64,000 nt of DNA from Deltaproteobacteria bacterium (GCA_021815305.1 JAKAHC010000002.1:344284-408283); one strand, 5' to 3'; positions 18,597-29,663 are shown, numbered from the stretch's first letter. Notes: generated by a model from the sequence alone, not told the origin. Made by a program: numbers and translations.

Positions 18597-19585
18597 CGCG
18601 CCTCTCCCTTTTCCAGGCGACCCAGGATCATCCGCGACATTTCCTTCCACCCGGAGAGGTACTCCACCTCGACCCGGAGCGCACCGACGGAAAACGGGAC
18701 ATCCCCCGGAAGACGGACGAGATCCTTCTCCGTGGTGACCACCGGCAGTGCGCCGGAATCCCTTGCGATCCGCGCCAGGTCCCCGCGCCCGTAGGAGTGG
18801 TGGTCGGGGAAGGAGGCAAACCCCCGTACGTCGTAACCCGCCTCCGAAAGGGTCCGTCGGAACATTTCGTTCCGGGCGATCCCGGAGAAGGCGAAGACGC
18901 CTTCCCCCTTCCTCGCCCCTTCCAAGGGATATCCGTCGCGTCCCACGATCCCCCCGGGCGCGTACCGGGAGCAGGCGCAGGGGCGTCCGGCCGGAAACGG
19001 CACGGCTCCCGCGGTCCGCCTCCCCGCTTCGGCATCCGGGCACTTGGTGACCACGAGGGCGTCGGCGTACCGCGCGTGGGACGGCGGCTCGCGCAGCGGC
19101 CCGGCCGGCGCCGTCCTCCCGTTTCCGAGCCCCCGTCCGCACTCCACCAGCAGGATGTCGACATCCCGATGAAGGGAGAGGTGCTGGAATCCGTCGTCAA
19201 GCAGGAAGACGTCCACCGCCATACGGGATAGCGCCTCCCGCCCCGCCGCAGCCCGGGACTCCCCCACCACCACGGGCACCGAGGGCAGGCGCCTTGCGAT
19301 CATCACCGGCTCGTCCCCCCCCTCTTCCGCGGACGCGACGCATCCTCCCCCGTCCGAAACCCAGACAACCCCTTTGCTGCGTCGCCCATACCCGCGCGAG
19401 AGGACCGCCACCCGCCGGCCCCCTTCGCCAAGCCAACGCGCCATGTGGACGACGTGGGGGCTCTTCCCCGCGCCGCCGAGAACAAGGTTCCCCACGCTCA
19501 CCACGGGACGCGGGAGCCGCTCCGGGCGTAGCAGACCCGCGCCGTAGAGCGCCCTCCGGACCCTTGCGGCGGCACCCAGGATCAC
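18593..19585 (-). CDS. lpxK: Tetraacyldisaccharide 4'-kinase
   Basis: Phosphorylates the lipid A disaccharide at 4'. The 330-residue product has the P-loop VVSVGNLVLGGAGKSP near residue 35, LSRGYGRRSKG, and the LLDDGFQHLSLHRDVDILL block that is diagnostic of LpxK. The GTG at 19585 overlaps the waaA stop (GTGA) behind GGAGGGAGG; the longer open frame upstream is antisense-type noise. The order waaA-lpxK-lpxL is tightly packed. Confidence 0.95.
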   Translation of the reverse strand: MILGAAARVRRALYGAGLLRPERLPRPVVSVGNLVLGGAGKSPHVVHMARWLGEGGRRVAVLSRGYGRRSKGVVWVSDGGGCVASAEEGGDEPVMIARRLPSVPVVVGESRAAAGREALSRMAVDVFLLDDGFQHLSLHRDVDILLVECGRGLGNGRTAPAGPLREPPSHARYADALVVTKCPDAEAGRRTAGAVPFPAGRPCACSRYAPGGIVGRDGYPLEGARKGEGVFAFSGIARNEMFRRTLSEAGYDVRGFASFPDHHSYGRGDLARIARDSGALPVVTTEKDLVRLPGDVPFSVGALRVEVEYLSGWKEMSRMILGRLEKGEAR

Positions 19586-20919
19586 CCAGCCTCCCTCCCG
19601 CCCCCGAAAGCTTCGAGAACGACTTTCGCATTCCGTTCCGAAGCTCCCCGGAACGATTCGATGAGCGCGCGGGCGCGCGATCCGGTCTGCGCGAAGGCGC
19701 CCCGGTCCGCCGCAAAACGCGAGAACTCCCCTTCGAGCCTTTCCTCTCCCGGCACCTGCAGCAGGGCGCCCGCGGCGAGGAAGGCGGTGGCGATCTCCCG
19801 GAAGTTCTCCATGTGGGGACCCACGATCGTGGGAACGCCGTACCATGCGGGCTCCAGGATGTTGTGTCCCCCCTTCGGAACGAGGCTGCCTCCGACGAAG
19901 GCCAGGTCCGCGGCGGCGTATGCGCTCGCGAGCTCCCCAACCGTGTCCAGCAGGATGCCCGGCCCGGAAAGGCGGCGCGCCCCCTCGGAAAGTGCGGTCC
20001 GGCGAACCAGGGGGATGCCCAGGCGGCGCGCCAGGGCATCGACCGTCTCGAACCGTTCGGGATGGCGCGGTGCGAGGAGAAGCTTGAGCGAACGGTTTCT
20101 CTCTTGCGCCGCGGCGAACGCATGAAGCACCGAGGCATCTTCCCCCTCGTGCGTGGAGCCGGCCACGATCCAGACCGCGCCGGCCTCCTTCTCCCCCGCG
20201 AACAGCGCGGTCAACGGCGAATCGACGCGGGCCGGCGGGGATACGTCGAATTTCAGGTTTCCCCCCACGGCCACGATCTCCGGCGGCGCTCCCAGGGCGA
20301 CGAACCGGTCGGCATCCTCCGCGGTCTGGGCCGAGATCGCCCGGAACGTCCGGAGCACCGGGGCGAAGAACCACCGGAATCGCAGGTACCCCCGAAAGGA
20401 CCGCTCCGAGATGCGGCCGTTGACGATCACCGTGGGAACGCCCCGCTTGACGCACGCCGCGAGGAAGTTGGGCCAGATCTCGGTCTCCACGATGACGACG
20501 ACATCCGGGCGGACCCGGTCGAGGATGCGCAGGCAGAGCGCCGGAAGGTCGAAGGGAAAGTAGAACCCCCCGTCGGCTACCCCGGACAGGGCCTTCCTCG
20601 CCGTCTCCCGCCCGGTGATCGTGACGTTGGAGACGAGCAACGCCGCCCGCGGAGCGCTTTCCCGCAATCGTTTCATGAGCGGCACGGCGGCCGTGGTCTC
20701 CCCGACGGAGACGGCGTGGACCCAGATCGTGGGTCCGACGGGGGAAGGGGCGGACGCAGGCATCCCGCGCAGCCCGAGGCGTTCGGGGAAGTTCTTCCGG
20801 CGCTTCCGGGAGAGGAGCACCCACGGCACCCACGCGGGAGCACCGGCGACGATTCCCATTCCCAGGGCAAGGTTGTAGAGAAGGTGCCCCGGGGACCCGG
20901 GGCGGAACGTACGGTGCAA
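19582..20919 (-). CDS. waaA: 3-deoxy-D-manno-octulosonic acid (Kdo) transferase
   Basis: Transfers Kdo from CMP-Kdo to lipid IVA. The 445-residue GT30 protein has an N-terminal membrane anchor, then KNFPERLGL, IWVHAVSVGE and LLVSNVTITGRETA. FVGGSLVPKGGHNILEPAW, near residue 345, is the WaaA hallmark. The start is TTG 20919, just after the msbA stop, with a GGGGGTGAA ribosome binding site. Number of Kdo residues added is unknown. Confidence 0.94.
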   Translation of the reverse strand: MHRTFRPGSPGHLLYNLALGMGIVAGAPAWVPWVLLSRKRRKNFPERLGLRGMPASAPSPVGPTIWVHAVSVGETTAAVPLMKRLRESAPRAALLVSNVTITGRETARKALSGVADGGFYFPFDLPALCLRILDRVRPDVVVIVETEIWPNFLAACVKRGVPTVIVNGRISERSFRGYLRFRWFFAPVLRTFRAISAQTAEDADRFVALGAPPEIVAVGGNLKFDVSPPARVDSPLTALFAGEKEAGAVWIVAGSTHEGEDASVLHAFAAAQERNRSLKLLLAPRHPERFETVDALARRLGIPLVRRTALSEGARRLSGPGILLDTVGELASAYAAADLAFVGGSLVPKGGHNILEPAWYGVPTIVGPHMENFREIATAFLAAGALLQVPGEERLEGEFSRFAADRGAFAQTGSRARALIESFRGASERNAKVVLEAFGGGREAG

Positions 20920-20922
20920 CGT

Positions 20923-22692
20923 TCACCCCCTCCCTGCGCCGGCGCCCGTGGGATCGGTCTTTTTCTCCTCGAACTGCTTGAGGTAAAAGGAGCGGTAGCG
21001 GGAATCCCGGGAGAGGAGACCCTCGTGCGTCCCCCGCTCGACGATTCGGCCCTCCTCGACCACGAGGATCACGTCGGCGTTTCGGACCGTGGAAAGGCGG
21101 TGCGCGATGACGAACGTCGTGCGCCCCCGCATCAGCGTGTCCAGCGCCTCCTGGACCACGTTCTCCGACTCCGTGTCCAGCGCCGAGGTCGCCTCGTCGA
21201 GGATGAGCAGCGGGGCGTCCTTCAGGAGGGCGCGGGCGATCGCCAGGCGTTGGCGCTCCCCGCCCGAAAGGCGGAACCCCTGCTCCCCGATCACCGTCTC
21301 GTACCCTTCCGGAAACCGCTCGATGAACCCGTGGGCATTTGCCCGGCGGGCCGCCTCGACCACCCTCCCGAACGGGGCGTCCGGCATCCCGTAGGCGATG
21401 TTGTTCCGGACGGTATCGTTGAAGAGCACCGTATGCTGGCCGACGACGCCGATCCGGGAACGAAGGGAGGAAAGGGTCACGTCCCGGATGTCGAGACCGT
21501 CGATGCGGATGGCGCCTTCCTCCGGGTCGTAGAAACGTGGGATCAGGTCGACCAGGGTGGTCTTGCCGGCCCCGCTCGAACCCACGATGGCGACCATCGT
21601 CCCCACCGGGACGCGGAAGTCGATTTCCTTCAGGATGGATTCCCCGCCGGGCGCGTACCGGAAGTCCACCCGCTCGAAAGCGATCTCTTCCCGGATGGGC
21701 GGAAGGGAGGCGGCCCCCTCCTTCTCGGCGACCTCGGGCAGCGTGTCGATCACCTCGAACACGCGGCTCCCCGCGGCGAGTCCCTGCTGGATGGTGTTGT
21801 TGATCCGCGAGAGGCGCTTGACCGGCTCGTAGAGCATGAACAGCGCCGTGATGAAGGAGAAGAAGTTCCCCGGCGTGCTGTTCCCCCGGATCACGCTGTA
21901 CCCGCCGTAATAGATGACCGCCGCGGCGCCTACGCCCGCAAACATCTCGGAAAGGGGGGAGGTCATCGCCTGCACCTTGACCACCTTCATGCTGAGGCGG
22001 AACAGCTCGCTGTTGCGCGTGGCGAATCGGTCCACCTCGTACTCCTCCGCGCCGAACGATTTCACGAGCTTCGCCCCGCTGATCGTCTCCTGCAGGTGGG
22101 AGGAGAGGTCCCCGGTGATCTCCTGCGCCCTGGTGCTCGTCCTCCGGAGCTTTCTCCCGAACCGCGCGATCGGCCAGAAGGCGAAGGGGAAGACGACCAG
22201 GGCCACCAGGGCGAGGCGCCAGTCGCGGTAGAAGACGACGAACATCAGGAAGGCGGCGGTGAAGATGTCCTTGATGAGCCCCGTGGCGGCGTCCGTGATG
22301 GCGCTCTGCATGAGAGCGACGTCGTTCAGGACGCGGGACATGAGCACGCCCGTAGGGTTGCGGAGATAGAAGGAAAGCGAGAGGGACTGCATGTGGCGGT
22401 ACAGGTGGTCCCGGATGTCGCGGACCACCCGCTGCCCGACGCCGTTCATCAGGTAGCTCTGCGAGAAGTCGAGGAACGCCCGCCCTACGTAGATCGCAAG
22501 GACCAGCAGCGGGATGAACGTGAGGCGGCCGGCATCCTTGCGGATGAAGATGTCGTCGAGGATGGGCTTGACGAGGAAGGCGGTCGCCCCGCTCAGGGCG
22601 GACACGCCCACCATCAGGAGCATCGCGAGCAGGAGCTTCGGCACGTACGGCCGGACGTATCCGAGCATCCGCCGGTACAGGCTCAGGCCCAT
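20923..22692 (-). CDS. msbA: Lipid A/phospholipid flippase, ABC type
   Basis: Flips core-lipid A across the inner membrane. The 589-residue half transporter has six membrane helices in the first ~320 residues and the NBD after. Walker A GSSGAGKTT is at 371-379, the signature LSGGERQR near 475, Walker B LLILDEATSALD just after, and the switch His is in IAHRLS. ATG 22692 overlaps the lpxB stop by 10 bases. The position between lpxB and waaA supports MsbA over other ABC exporters. Confidence 0.95.
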   Translation of the reverse strand: MGLSLYRRMLGYVRPYVPKLLLAMLLMVGVSALSGATAFLVKPILDDIFIRKDAGRLTFIPLLVLAIYVGRAFLDFSQSYLMNGVGQRVVRDIRDHLYRHMQSLSLSFYLRNPTGVLMSRVLNDVALMQSAITDAATGLIKDIFTAAFLMFVVFYRDWRLALVALVVFPFAFWPIARFGRKLRRTSTRAQEITGDLSSHLQETISGAKLVKSFGAEEYEVDRFATRNSELFRLSMKVVKVQAMTSPLSEMFAGVGAAAVIYYGGYSVIRGNSTPGNFFSFITALFMLYEPVKRLSRINNTIQQGLAAGSRVFEVIDTLPEVAEKEGAASLPPIREEIAFERVDFRYAPGGESILKEIDFRVPVGTMVAIVGSSGAGKTTLVDLIPRFYDPEEGAIRIDGLDIRDVTLSSLRSRIGVVGQHTVLFNDTVRNNIAYGMPDAPFGRVVEAARRANAHGFIERFPEGYETVIGEQGFRLSGGERQRLAIARALLKDAPLLILDEATSALDTESENVVQEALDTLMRGRTTFVIAHRLSTVRNADVILVVEEGRIVERGTHEGLLSRDSRYRSFYLKQFEEKKTDPTGAGAGRG

Positions 22693-23828
22693 GCCTCTTT
22701 CGCCTCCTTTTCCAGCATCGAGACCACCGCCGCCGTCGGACCGGGACCGGCGAGTCTCTCCCGGAGCGACAGGCACTTCTCCCGCAGCATCCCGCGGCGG
22801 ATCGGGTCGGCGAGGATCTCCGCGGCGGCGCCCGCGATCCGGTCGGGCGTGCACGCGTCCTGGACCAGTTCCGGGAGGAACGGCTCCCCCGCCACGATGT
22901 TGGGCAGACCGACGCAACTCACCTTCGCGAGACTGCGCGCGATCCCGTAGGTGATCCACGAGGTCCGGTACACGATGACGGAGGGGACCCCCATCAGGGC
23001 GAGCTCCAGCGTCACGGTTCCGGAGACCGCCACCGCGGCGTCCATGCACCGGAAGAGCAGGTGCCGATCCTCCGGAACCAGCGTGAGGGGGAGATCCGCC
23101 CCGCGCGTCAGGCGCTCGACAACCTCCTGGAGAGCGGGCCTCGCGACCGGCAGCGCGAAGTGGACATCGGGGAACCTTCCCGCGAGGGAACGCGCGGCGG
23201 ATACGAGGATGGGAAGATGCGTCGCGATCTCGCCCGGCCGGCTCCCCGGAAGAAGGCCGACGACCGTTTTCCCCCCGGGGAGGCCGAACCGGTCGGACGC
23301 GGGGGTCGCGTCCAGCCAGGGCGCGAGCTCCTCGATCAGAGGATGCCCGGCGAAGACGGCGTTCACGCCGTACCCTTTCAGCAGCGTCTCTTCGAACGGG
23401 AACAGGACGACCGCTCCCTTCGTGAACCGCGAAAGGTTTTTCGCGCGGCCCCTGCGCCACGCCCACACCTGCGGCGGGATGTAGTACACGACCGGCACCC
23501 CGCACCTCCACGCCGCCGCCCCCACGCGGAAATTGAAATCCGGGTAGTCGACCAGCACCACCGCGCCCACATCCCGACGCCGCACCCGCTCCTTCGCCGC
23601 CGAAAGGGCGGAACGGATCGCCGGGAGGCGGGAAACCACCTCGGTGAAACCCATGACGGAGATCTCCCCGTAGTCCCGCAGGAGCTTGACCCCCTCCGCC
23701 TCGAGGCGGGAACCGCCGATCCCTTCCATCGGGACACCGGGGTGTCGCTCCCGAAACGCCCGAGCAAGACGCGCGGCGTAAATCTCCCCGGAGGGCTCCC
23801 CGCAGAGGAGGAACAGCGTCTTCGGCAT
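22683..23828 (-). CDS. lpxB: Lipid-A-disaccharide synthase
   Basis: Condenses UDP-diacylglucosamine with lipid X to give the lipid A disaccharide. The 381-residue GT19 product begins KTLFLLCGEPSGEIYAARL. It has ISVMGFTEVV, VDYPDFNFR, YYIPPQVWAWRRGR and VGLLPGSRPGEI in order. ATG 23828 lies two bases after the lpxA stop. In many relatives lpxI and an oxidoreductase lie between lpxA and lpxB; here nothing does. Confidence 0.95.
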   Translation of the reverse strand: MPKTLFLLCGEPSGEIYAARLARAFRERHPGVPMEGIGGSRLEAEGVKLLRDYGEISVMGFTEVVSRLPAIRSALSAAKERVRRRDVGAVVLVDYPDFNFRVGAAAWRCGVPVVYYIPPQVWAWRRGRAKNLSRFTKGAVVLFPFEETLLKGYGVNAVFAGHPLIEELAPWLDATPASDRFGLPGGKTVVGLLPGSRPGEIATHLPILVSAARSLAGRFPDVHFALPVARPALQEVVERLTRGADLPLTLVPEDRHLLFRCMDAAVAVSGTVTLELALMGVPSVIVYRTSWITYGIARSLAKVSCVGLPNIVAGEPFLPELVQDACTPDRIAGAAAEILADPIRRGMLREKCLSLRERLAGPGPTAAVVSMLEKEAKEAWA

Positions 23829-23830
23829 CC

Positions 23831-24613
23831 CTACCTCAGGACGCCCCGCTTGCTCGATCGGACAAACTCGATCAGGTGCGCGACCTCCGGCAGCGGGGGC
23901 AGCTCCGCCTCTGCGCGTGCGAGCGCCTCGCGCAGCGGGACCTCGGCGCGGAAGATCAGCCTGAATGCCTGCTTGAGCGCCGCGATGGTCTCCGCCGGGA
24001 AACGGTTCCGCCGGAGGCCGGTCAGGTTGAGCCCGTACAGGGCATACCCGCGCTGCGGGCGGGACACCACGGCCGTCACGTACGGCGGCACGTCCTGACC
24101 CACCCCGGACAGCGCCCCGATGATGCAGTGCGCGCCGATCCGCACGAACTGATGCACCCCCGTGAGCCCGCCGATGATCGCGCCGTCCTCCACGATGACG
24201 TGTCCGGCGAGAGTGGCTGCGTTGGCCATGATCACCCGGCTCCCCACCCGGCAATCATGGGCAAGGTGGCAGTACGACATCAGGAGGGTGTTGTCTCCGA
24301 TGCTCGTCACCCCCCCGCCGCCCTCGGTCCCGCGGTTCACGGTGGCGAACTCCCGGACGATGTTCCCGTCGCCCATCGCGACCCACGTCTCCTCTCCCCG
24401 GAACTTGAGGTCCTGCGGGATCGCGCCCACGGAGGCGAACGAGTGGATCCGGTTCCCCTTCCCCATCCGCACGTGCGACTCGATGACGGCGTGCGCCCCG
24501 ACGCTGCTTCCGTCCCCGATCGTCACCTTGGGACCGATGACTGCGTACGGACCCACCGTGACGTCCTTTCCCAGCTCCGCTCCCGGATCGATGACGGCGG
24601 TCGGGTGGATCAT
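23831..24613 (-). CDS. lpxA: UDP-N-acetylglucosamine O-acyltransferase
   Basis: First step of lipid A synthesis: moves a hydroxyacyl chain from ACP to UDP-GlcNAc. The 260-residue left-handed beta-helix opens [15 protein letters not shown] and has the catalytic His in [11 protein letters not shown]. The helical C-terminal domain ([11 protein letters not shown]) completes it. The ATG overlaps the fabZ stop (ATGA). Length is normal for the family. Confidence 0.96.
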   Translation of the reverse strand: MIHPTAVIDPGAELGKDVTVGPYAVIGPKVTIGDGSSVGAHAVIESHVRMGKGNRIHSFASVGAIPQDLKFRGEETWVAMGDGNIVREFATVNRGTEGGGGVTSIGDNTLLMSYCHLAHDCRVGSRVIMANAATLAGHVIVEDGAIIGGLTGVHQFVRIGAHCIIGALSGVGQDVPPYVTAVVSRPQRGYALYGLNLTGLRRNRFPAETIAALKQAFRLIFRAEVPLREALARAEAELPPLPEVAHLIEFVRSSKRGVLR

Positions 24614-25068
24614 GTCTCCTGCCCTCCGTCGGGGGAATCCGCGTTCTCCGGGATCGTGGCGATCACGTCCGCGCGGGCGGCGAGGACGCCGTCGACACGA
24701 GCCTCGCCGTGGACCTTCCATACGGGGCCCTTGTGCGCAAGGACGGTGGCCTCCAGCCGGAGCTGGTCCCCGGGGACGACGGGGCGGCGAAACTTGCAGT
24801 TCTCGATCCCCGCGAAGTAGGCGATCCGCTTCCCGCCTCCCATCGCCATGAGCGCCATGATGCCCCCCACCTGCGCGAGGGCTTCCACGATCAGGACGCC
24901 GGGCATGATCGGGTGACCGGGGAAATGACCCGAGAAGAACGGCTCGTTGATGGTCACGTTCTTGATCCCCACGATCCGTTTCCCCGGTTCCAGTTCCACG
25001 ATCCGGTCCACGAGGAGAAACGGGTACCGGTGCGGCAACAGCTCCATGATCTCCTGGATCGAGAGCAC
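24610..25068 (-). CDS. fabZ: 3-hydroxyacyl-ACP dehydratase
   Basis: Dehydrates beta-hydroxyacyl-ACP in fatty acid elongation and competes with LpxA/LpxD for the same acyl-ACP. The 152-residue hot-dog protein has [14 protein letters not shown], the catalytic His in [14 protein letters not shown] and Glu in [11 protein letters not shown]. The GTG start at 25068 follows GGGGAGGAG and the lpxD stop. Sitting between lpxD and lpxA is the classic arrangement. Confidence 0.96.
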   Translation of the reverse strand: MLSIQEIMELLPHRYPFLLVDRIVELEPGKRIVGIKNVTINEPFFSGHFPGHPIMPGVLIVEALAQVGGIMALMAMGGGKRIAYFAGIENCKFRRPVVPGDQLRLEATVLAHKGPVWKVHGEARVDGVLAARADVIATIPENADSPDGGQET

Positions 25069-25069
25069 G

Positions 25070-26101
25070 TCACTCCTCCCCTTCCGGGCGGTTTCGGCCT
25101 TCCAGCCGTCTGACGCGGCGGAACAACTCCGGCAGCTTCGGCAACAGCATCGCCATCCGAAGCCAGGTCCTGTGCGGCATCGCGGGAATCCCCGACCACG
25201 CGGGAGATTCCGCGGCCGTGAGCGATTCGGCCACTCCGGCCTTCGCGCCCAGCATCACGCCGTCGCCCACCTCGAGGTGCCCTGCAAGCCCGACCTGCCC
25301 GCCGATCATCACCCGGTTCCCGACCCGGGAGCTTCCGGAGATCCCGACCTGCGCCGCGATGACCGTGTCGCTGCCGATCGTCACGTTGTGCCCGACCTGG
25401 ACGAGGTTGTCGAGTTTCGTCCCCCGTCCCACGCGCGTGACCCCCATCACGGCGCGGTCGATCGCGGTGTTGGCGCCGATCTCCACGTCGTCCCCGATCT
25501 CCACGGTTCCCACCTGCGGGATCTTCCGGTACCCCTCCGGCGTGGGCGCGAAACCGAACCCGTCGCTCCCGACGACGCATCCGGCATGGAGAATCGCCCG
25601 CCGGCCCACCCGCACTCCTTCGTAGAGGGTGGCCCGGGGATACAGGATGGAGTCCTCTCCCACGGAGGCGCCCTTTCCCACGTACGCCCCGGCGTACAGG
25701 ACGACCCGGTCGCCGAGAACCGCCCCCGCCTCCACGACGGTGAAGGGACCGATCGAGACTTCCTTCCCCACCTCCGCCTCCGGATGGACGAACGCCATCG
25801 GCGAGATCCCCGCCGCATGGCGCACCGGCGGGTGAAACAGCTCGATGGTGCAGGCGAAGGCATGGTAGGGATTCGGCGTCAGCAGGAAGGAGCAGGCCGC
25901 GCCGGGGATGGGGTCCTTGGCGATCACCGCCGTGGCCTTCGTCTCCCGGGCCTGCCGGGCGTACTTCGGGTTCGAGAGAAAGGTCACGGTCCCCGGACCC
26001 GCCTCCTCGACCGCCGCGATCCCCGTCACCTCGGCGTCCGGCCCGTGAAGGACGGCGCCGATCTTCCCGGCCAGCTCGGACAGCAGGAAGCTATTTCCCA
26101 C
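25070..26101 (-). CDS. lpxD: UDP-3-O-(3-hydroxyacyl)glucosamine N-acyltransferase
   Basis: Adds the N-linked hydroxyacyl chain in lipid A synthesis. The 343-residue protein has an N-terminal LpxD domain ([17 protein letters not shown]) then hexapeptide repeats with the catalytic His in [13 protein letters not shown]-terminal helix contains [21 protein letters not shown]. The GTG start at 26101 overlaps the skp stop by 11 bases. Chain-length specificity is not evident. Confidence 0.96.
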   Translation of the reverse strand: MGNSFLLSELAGKIGAVLHGPDAEVTGIAAVEEAGPGTVTFLSNPKYARQARETKATAVIAKDPIPGAACSFLLTPNPYHAFACTIELFHPPVRHAAGISPMAFVHPEAEVGKEVSIGPFTVVEAGAVLGDRVVLYAGAYVGKGASVGEDSILYPRATLYEGVRVGRRAILHAGCVVGSDGFGFAPTPEGYRKIPQVGTVEIGDDVEIGANTAIDRAVMGVTRVGRGTKLDNLVQVGHNVTIGSDTVIAAQVGISGSSRVGNRVMIGGQVGLAGHLEVGDGVMLGAKAGVAESLTAAESPAWSGIPAMPHRTWLRMAMLLPKLPELFRRVRRLEGRNRPEGEE

Positions 26102-26678
26102 CGCCCCCCCCCTTTTTCGGCTCCGCCTTCTTCCGCTCCGGCTGCCCTTTCGTGGCCGCCTCCCCGGCGCTCTTGTTCAACCGGTCGAGCACCTGCCGTG
26201 TGATGTCCATGGATTTGTCGTAGTAGATGACCCCGGCGGATTTCTCAATCACGATGTTGATCTTCTCGGCCTTCACCACCGCATCCACCTGGGCCTCGAC
26301 CAGCTTGAACACTTCACGCGTCATTTCCCCCTGCTGGGTCTGCATCTCGTGCTCGCCCTGCTGCGAGATCTCGCGCAGTTCGTTCAGCTTGGCCTGGAGG
26401 GAGTCCTCCTTCTCCTTGAGCTTCTCTTTCCCCAGCATCACCTTTTGCTTGTCGATCTCCTCCTTGAGCTTGCGGGCCTCCTCCTGCTTTGCGTCCACAG
26501 ACTTCTTGATCTCGTTGTACCGCGCCTCCATCTTCTTCTTCGCCGCCATCCCCGCCTCGGAGTCGTTCAGGATCTTGTTCACGTCGATGACGGCCGCCCG
26601 GAGCCCCTCCGCGTAGGAGGATCCCGCGAAGAGCGCCACCGCCACGACCGCGACCCAAAGGATTGCCGCTTTCCTCAT
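26091..26678 (-). CDS. skp: Periplasmic chaperone OmpH/Skp
   Basis: Holds unfolded outer-membrane proteins for BamA. The 195-residue product has a signal peptide (~1-23, ending SSYAEG), then a long charged coiled coil rich in Lys/Glu (the Skp tentacles). It ends with a Lys/Pro/Gly-rich tail. ATG 26678 is 8 bases from AAGGAG; the GTG at 26687 would overlap that site. It sits between bamA and lpxD as in most Gram-negative genomes. Confidence 0.92.
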   Translation of the reverse strand: MRKAAILWVAVVAVALFAGSSYAEGLRAAVIDVNKILNDSEAGMAAKKKMEARYNEIKKSVDAKQEEARKLKEEIDKQKVMLGKEKLKEKEDSLQAKLNELREISQQGEHEMQTQQGEMTREVFKLVEAQVDAVVKAEKINIVIEKSAGVIYYDKSMDITRQVLDRLNKSAGEAATKGQPERKKAEPKKGGGGGK

Positions 26679-26712
26679 CTTCTCCACTCCTTGTACATGT
26701 AGTGTGCTGCCG

Positions 26713-28986
26713 TCAGAATGCCGTTCCGATCGTGAATTGGAACACCTGTCGGGGTGCTCCCGCCGGACGGTTGATGTTCCGCCCCAGTTCGAACCGCAGG
26801 GGACCCATCGGGGAGAACCACCGGAGGCCGGCTCCGTAGGCGAACAGGATCTGCTCCCCTTTCCACGGCCATTCCCCCTGTCCCCAGGTGTTCCCCGCGT
26901 CGAAGAAGAAGACTCCCTTGAACCCGATATCCCCGGCCAGCGGGAACTGGTACTCCAGGTTCCCGATCAGCTCCTTGTTCCCGCCGATCAGCTCTCCGGT
27001 GTTGGGGTCTTTCGGGGAGAGGGTCCGGTCCCGGAAGCCGCGGATGCTGTACGGGCCGCCGAGGAAGAACCGCTCGAACAGCGGAACCACCCCCCCCTTC
27101 GTGTCGATGATGTGCCCCCAGGTGACGTTCCACGAGAAGACGGTGCTCTCGGTGACGGGATAGTACGCCTTCGCGTTGAGGAAATATTTGACGAACTGGC
27201 TGTCGCCCCCGAACGGCCCGCCCGCGTACTCCAGGCTGCCCGACTGGACCGATCCCCGCGAGGGGTCGATGTACTTGTCCGTCGTGTTCCTCGTGACGTT
27301 GTAGATGACGCTTCGGGTGTGCTGCAGCCCCTTGTTGAACTCGTTCCGCAGCTCCAGCGAGAGGGTGGGCTGCACCTCGAGGATTTTCGTGGAGTCCGCG
27401 CGCAGCGTGAGGCTCGTGTTGACGAACTTGCTCAGGTTGTATCCAACCCCCACCCGCCCTCCGACCGACTTCCGCTCGAAGTCGTTGTACTTGATCCTCG
27501 TGTTATAGGCCGACAGGAGAAGGTTGAAGTCGGTGTCGAGGAAATAGGGGTCGCGGAAATCGAGGACGAACGACGTGCGGCGCGCCCCGAACTGGGTGTT
27601 GAGCGAAGCCCTCCACGCGCGCCCGAACAGGTTGTTCTCGCTGACCTGGACCACGCCGAAGACCTTGTCCAGGGAGCTGTACCCCATCCCGCCGGAGAAG
27701 GTGCCCGTGGGCCCCTCCTTCACGTCGACCTTGACGTCCATCTCCCCGGGAGTCTTCGCGGGAGCGGTGCTGATCTTCACATCCTTGAAGAAGGAGGTGC
27801 GCGTCAGGTTCTCCTTGCTGTTCTTGAGCCCGGTGGCGGAATAGGTCTGGCCGTCGGCGACTTCGAGGTTCCTCCGGATGATCCGGTCCAGCGTCTTCGT
27901 GTTCCCGGAGATCTCCACCGTGCCGAAGTGGAACTTCGCCCCTCGCTCGATGCGGTACGTCACGTCGGCAAGCGGGTACTCCTTCCGCTTCTGCACTCCC
28001 GGGGACACCAGCGCCTGGGCGTACCCCCGGTCGTTCACCAGCGTGGTCAGGGCGAGCAGATCGGCAAGAAGCTTTTCCCGGTCGAAGATTTCCCCGCGGG
28101 CCAGCTTCACGGTCTTTCGAAGGGTCTCCTCCGGAATCCCGGAATCCCCCGCAAACCGGATTTCCCCGACCCGGTACTGCTTCCCCTCGTAGATCCGGAT
28201 CGCCAGGTCGAGCCCGTTCTTTCCCCGCGAGACCGCGGGATCGAAGACCTTGGAGTCGAGGAATCCTGCGTTCTGGTACAACGCCTCGATCTTCCGCACA
28301 TCGTTGTCCAGAACATCCTTCTTGAAAGTCCCCGAGTCCGTGATGAAGGAAAGAAAGCCTTTTTCCGTGGTGTCCATCACCTTGCGGAGGCTCTTTTCGG
28401 AATAGTACAGGTTCCCGGTGATGTGGATCTTCACGATCTTGAGCTTGGGTCCTTCCGAAACGCGGAAGACCACCCGGATGGCGCCTTCCGCGTCCTCCGA
28501 TACGGCTGCGTCCACTTTTGCGTCGTAATACCCTTTACTTTGGCATACTTCTTCGATCTTCTTCACCGACTCCTTTACCTTGTCCTCCTGGAAGAGGGTG
28601 CGGTCCTTCAGGGTGACCGCGGCGCGGAGGTCGGAGGTCTCCACATTCTTGTTCCCCTCGATCACGACCGAGCCGACGATCGGCTTCTCCGTCACGATCA
28701 CCGTCAGGCGGTACCCCCCGGGGACCTCCTCCGTGTCGAAGGTCACGTCCTTGAAGTACCCCATCTTGTAGATCGCCTTGACGTCTTCCCGCACCCTGTC
28801 GAGGTCGAGTTCCTGTCCGACGCGGGTTTTCATCACCTGCCGGATGGCGTCCGCCGAGACGCGGTGCGCCCCCCGGACATCGACGGACACGATCCGGAAC
28901 CCTTCCGCGAACCCCGCCGTGGCCGCGACGGTCCCGAGGAGGAGGCCGGCGATCAGCGCCAGGAAGACGGGACGCGGCCGCTTCAC
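26713..28986 (-). CDS. bamA: Outer membrane protein assembly factor BamA
   Basis: Core of the beta-barrel assembly machine. The 757-residue product has a signal peptide (residues ~3-25), five POTRA domains to ~residue 420 and a barrel domain. POTRA motifs include [25 protein letters not shown] and [13 protein letters not shown]. The barrel has the lid-lock motif [12 protein letters not shown] and ends in the aromatic signal QFTIGTAF. The GTG overlaps the lolD stop (GTGA). Confidence 0.96.
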   Translation of the reverse strand: MKRPRPVFLALIAGLLLGTVAATAGFAEGFRIVSVDVRGAHRVSADAIRQVMKTRVGQELDLDRVREDVKAIYKMGYFKDVTFDTEEVPGGYRLTVIVTEKPIVGSVVIEGNKNVETSDLRAAVTLKDRTLFQEDKVKESVKKIEEVCQSKGYYDAKVDAAVSEDAEGAIRVVFRVSEGPKLKIVKIHITGNLYYSEKSLRKVMDTTEKGFLSFITDSGTFKKDVLDNDVRKIEALYQNAGFLDSKVFDPAVSRGKNGLDLAIRIYEGKQYRVGEIRFAGDSGIPEETLRKTVKLARGEIFDREKLLADLLALTTLVNDRGYAQALVSPGVQKRKEYPLADVTYRIERGAKFHFGTVEISGNTKTLDRIIRRNLEVADGQTYSATGLKNSKENLTRTSFFKDVKISTAPAKTPGEMDVKVDVKEGPTGTFSGGMGYSSLDKVFGVVQVSENNLFGRAWRASLNTQFGARRTSFVLDFRDPYFLDTDFNLLLSAYNTRIKYNDFERKSVGGRVGVGYNLSKFVNTSLTLRADSTKILEVQPTLSLELRNEFNKGLQHTRSVIYNVTRNTTDKYIDPSRGSVQSGSLEYAGGPFGGDSQFVKYFLNAKAYYPVTESTVFSWNVTWGHIIDTKGGVVPLFERFFLGGPYSIRGFRDRTLSPKDPNTGELIGGNKELIGNLEYQFPLAGDIGFKGVFFFDAGNTWGQGEWPWKGEQILFAYGAGLRWFSPMGPLRFELGRNINRPAGAPRQVFQFTIGTAF

Positions 28987-29663
28987 GCTTCGATCCGCCC
29001 GTCGTCGATCCGCACCACCCGGTGGAGCCTGGCCGCCACCCGGTCGTTGTGCGTCACCATGAGCAACGACAGCCCGCGCGCCCGGTTGAGCTCCACGAGG
29101 AGGTCGACCACTCCGGAAGCGGTCGACCGGTCGAGGTTCCCCGTCGGTTCGTCGGCCAGCAGCACGGACGGTTCCATCACGAGCGCCCGGCAGATCGCAA
29201 CGCGCTGCTGCTCCCCGCCGGAGATCTCCCCCGTCCGGTGCGTCGTCCGCCCGGAGAGTCCGACTTCCGCAAGGAGCGACAGGGCGCGCCTGCGGGCCTC
29301 CGACGGGTTCTCTCTGGCGATCAGGCACGGAAGCATCACGTTCTCCAAAACGGTGAACTCCGGGAGCAGGTTGTGGAACTGGAAGACAAACCCGATGGTC
29401 CGGTTCCGGAAGTCGGCGAGCCGTGCTTCCGGGAGGTCGGTGACGTCCTTCCCGTTATACCGGACCTTCCCGGAGGTCGCACGGTCCAGGGTGCCGAGGA
29501 TCTGGAGCAGCGTGGTCTTTCCCGCCCCCGAAACGCCCACCACCCCTACCATCTCCCCGCGTGCGAGGGAGAGGGAAACACCCTTCAGCACCTCGATGTC
29601 GTACCCCTCGCGGCGGAAAACCTTCCGGACGTTCTCCGCCACGAGGGCGCTTGGGCTACTCAT
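28983..29663 (-). CDS. lolD: Lipoprotein-releasing ABC ATPase LolD
   Basis: ATPase that powers release of lipoproteins from the inner membrane. The 226-residue protein has Walker [10 protein letters not shown] (43-51), Q-loop [10 protein letters not shown], signature ISGGEQQR and Walker [13 protein letters not shown]. The ATG at 29663 is 9 bases from GGAGG and overlaps lolC by 8 bases. Its neighbours LolC and BamA identify it as LolD. Confidence 0.94.
   Translation of the reverse strand: MSSPSALVAENVRKVFRREGYDIEVLKGVSLSLARGEMVGVVGVSGAGKTTLLQILGTLDRATSGKVRYNGKDVTDLPEARLADFRNRTIGFVFQFHNLLPEFTVLENVMLPCLIARENPSEARRRALSLLAEVGLSGRTTHRTGEISGGEQQRVAICRALVMEPSVLLADEPTGNLDRSTASGVVDLLVELNRARGLSLLMVTHNDRVAARLHRVVRIDDGRIEA

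Noticed and set aside
19294..22950. 1218-codon open frame on the plus strand
   Set aside because: Antisense shadow of lpxK, waaA and msbA; composition is low-complexity Arg/Gly/Pro with no recognisable domain.
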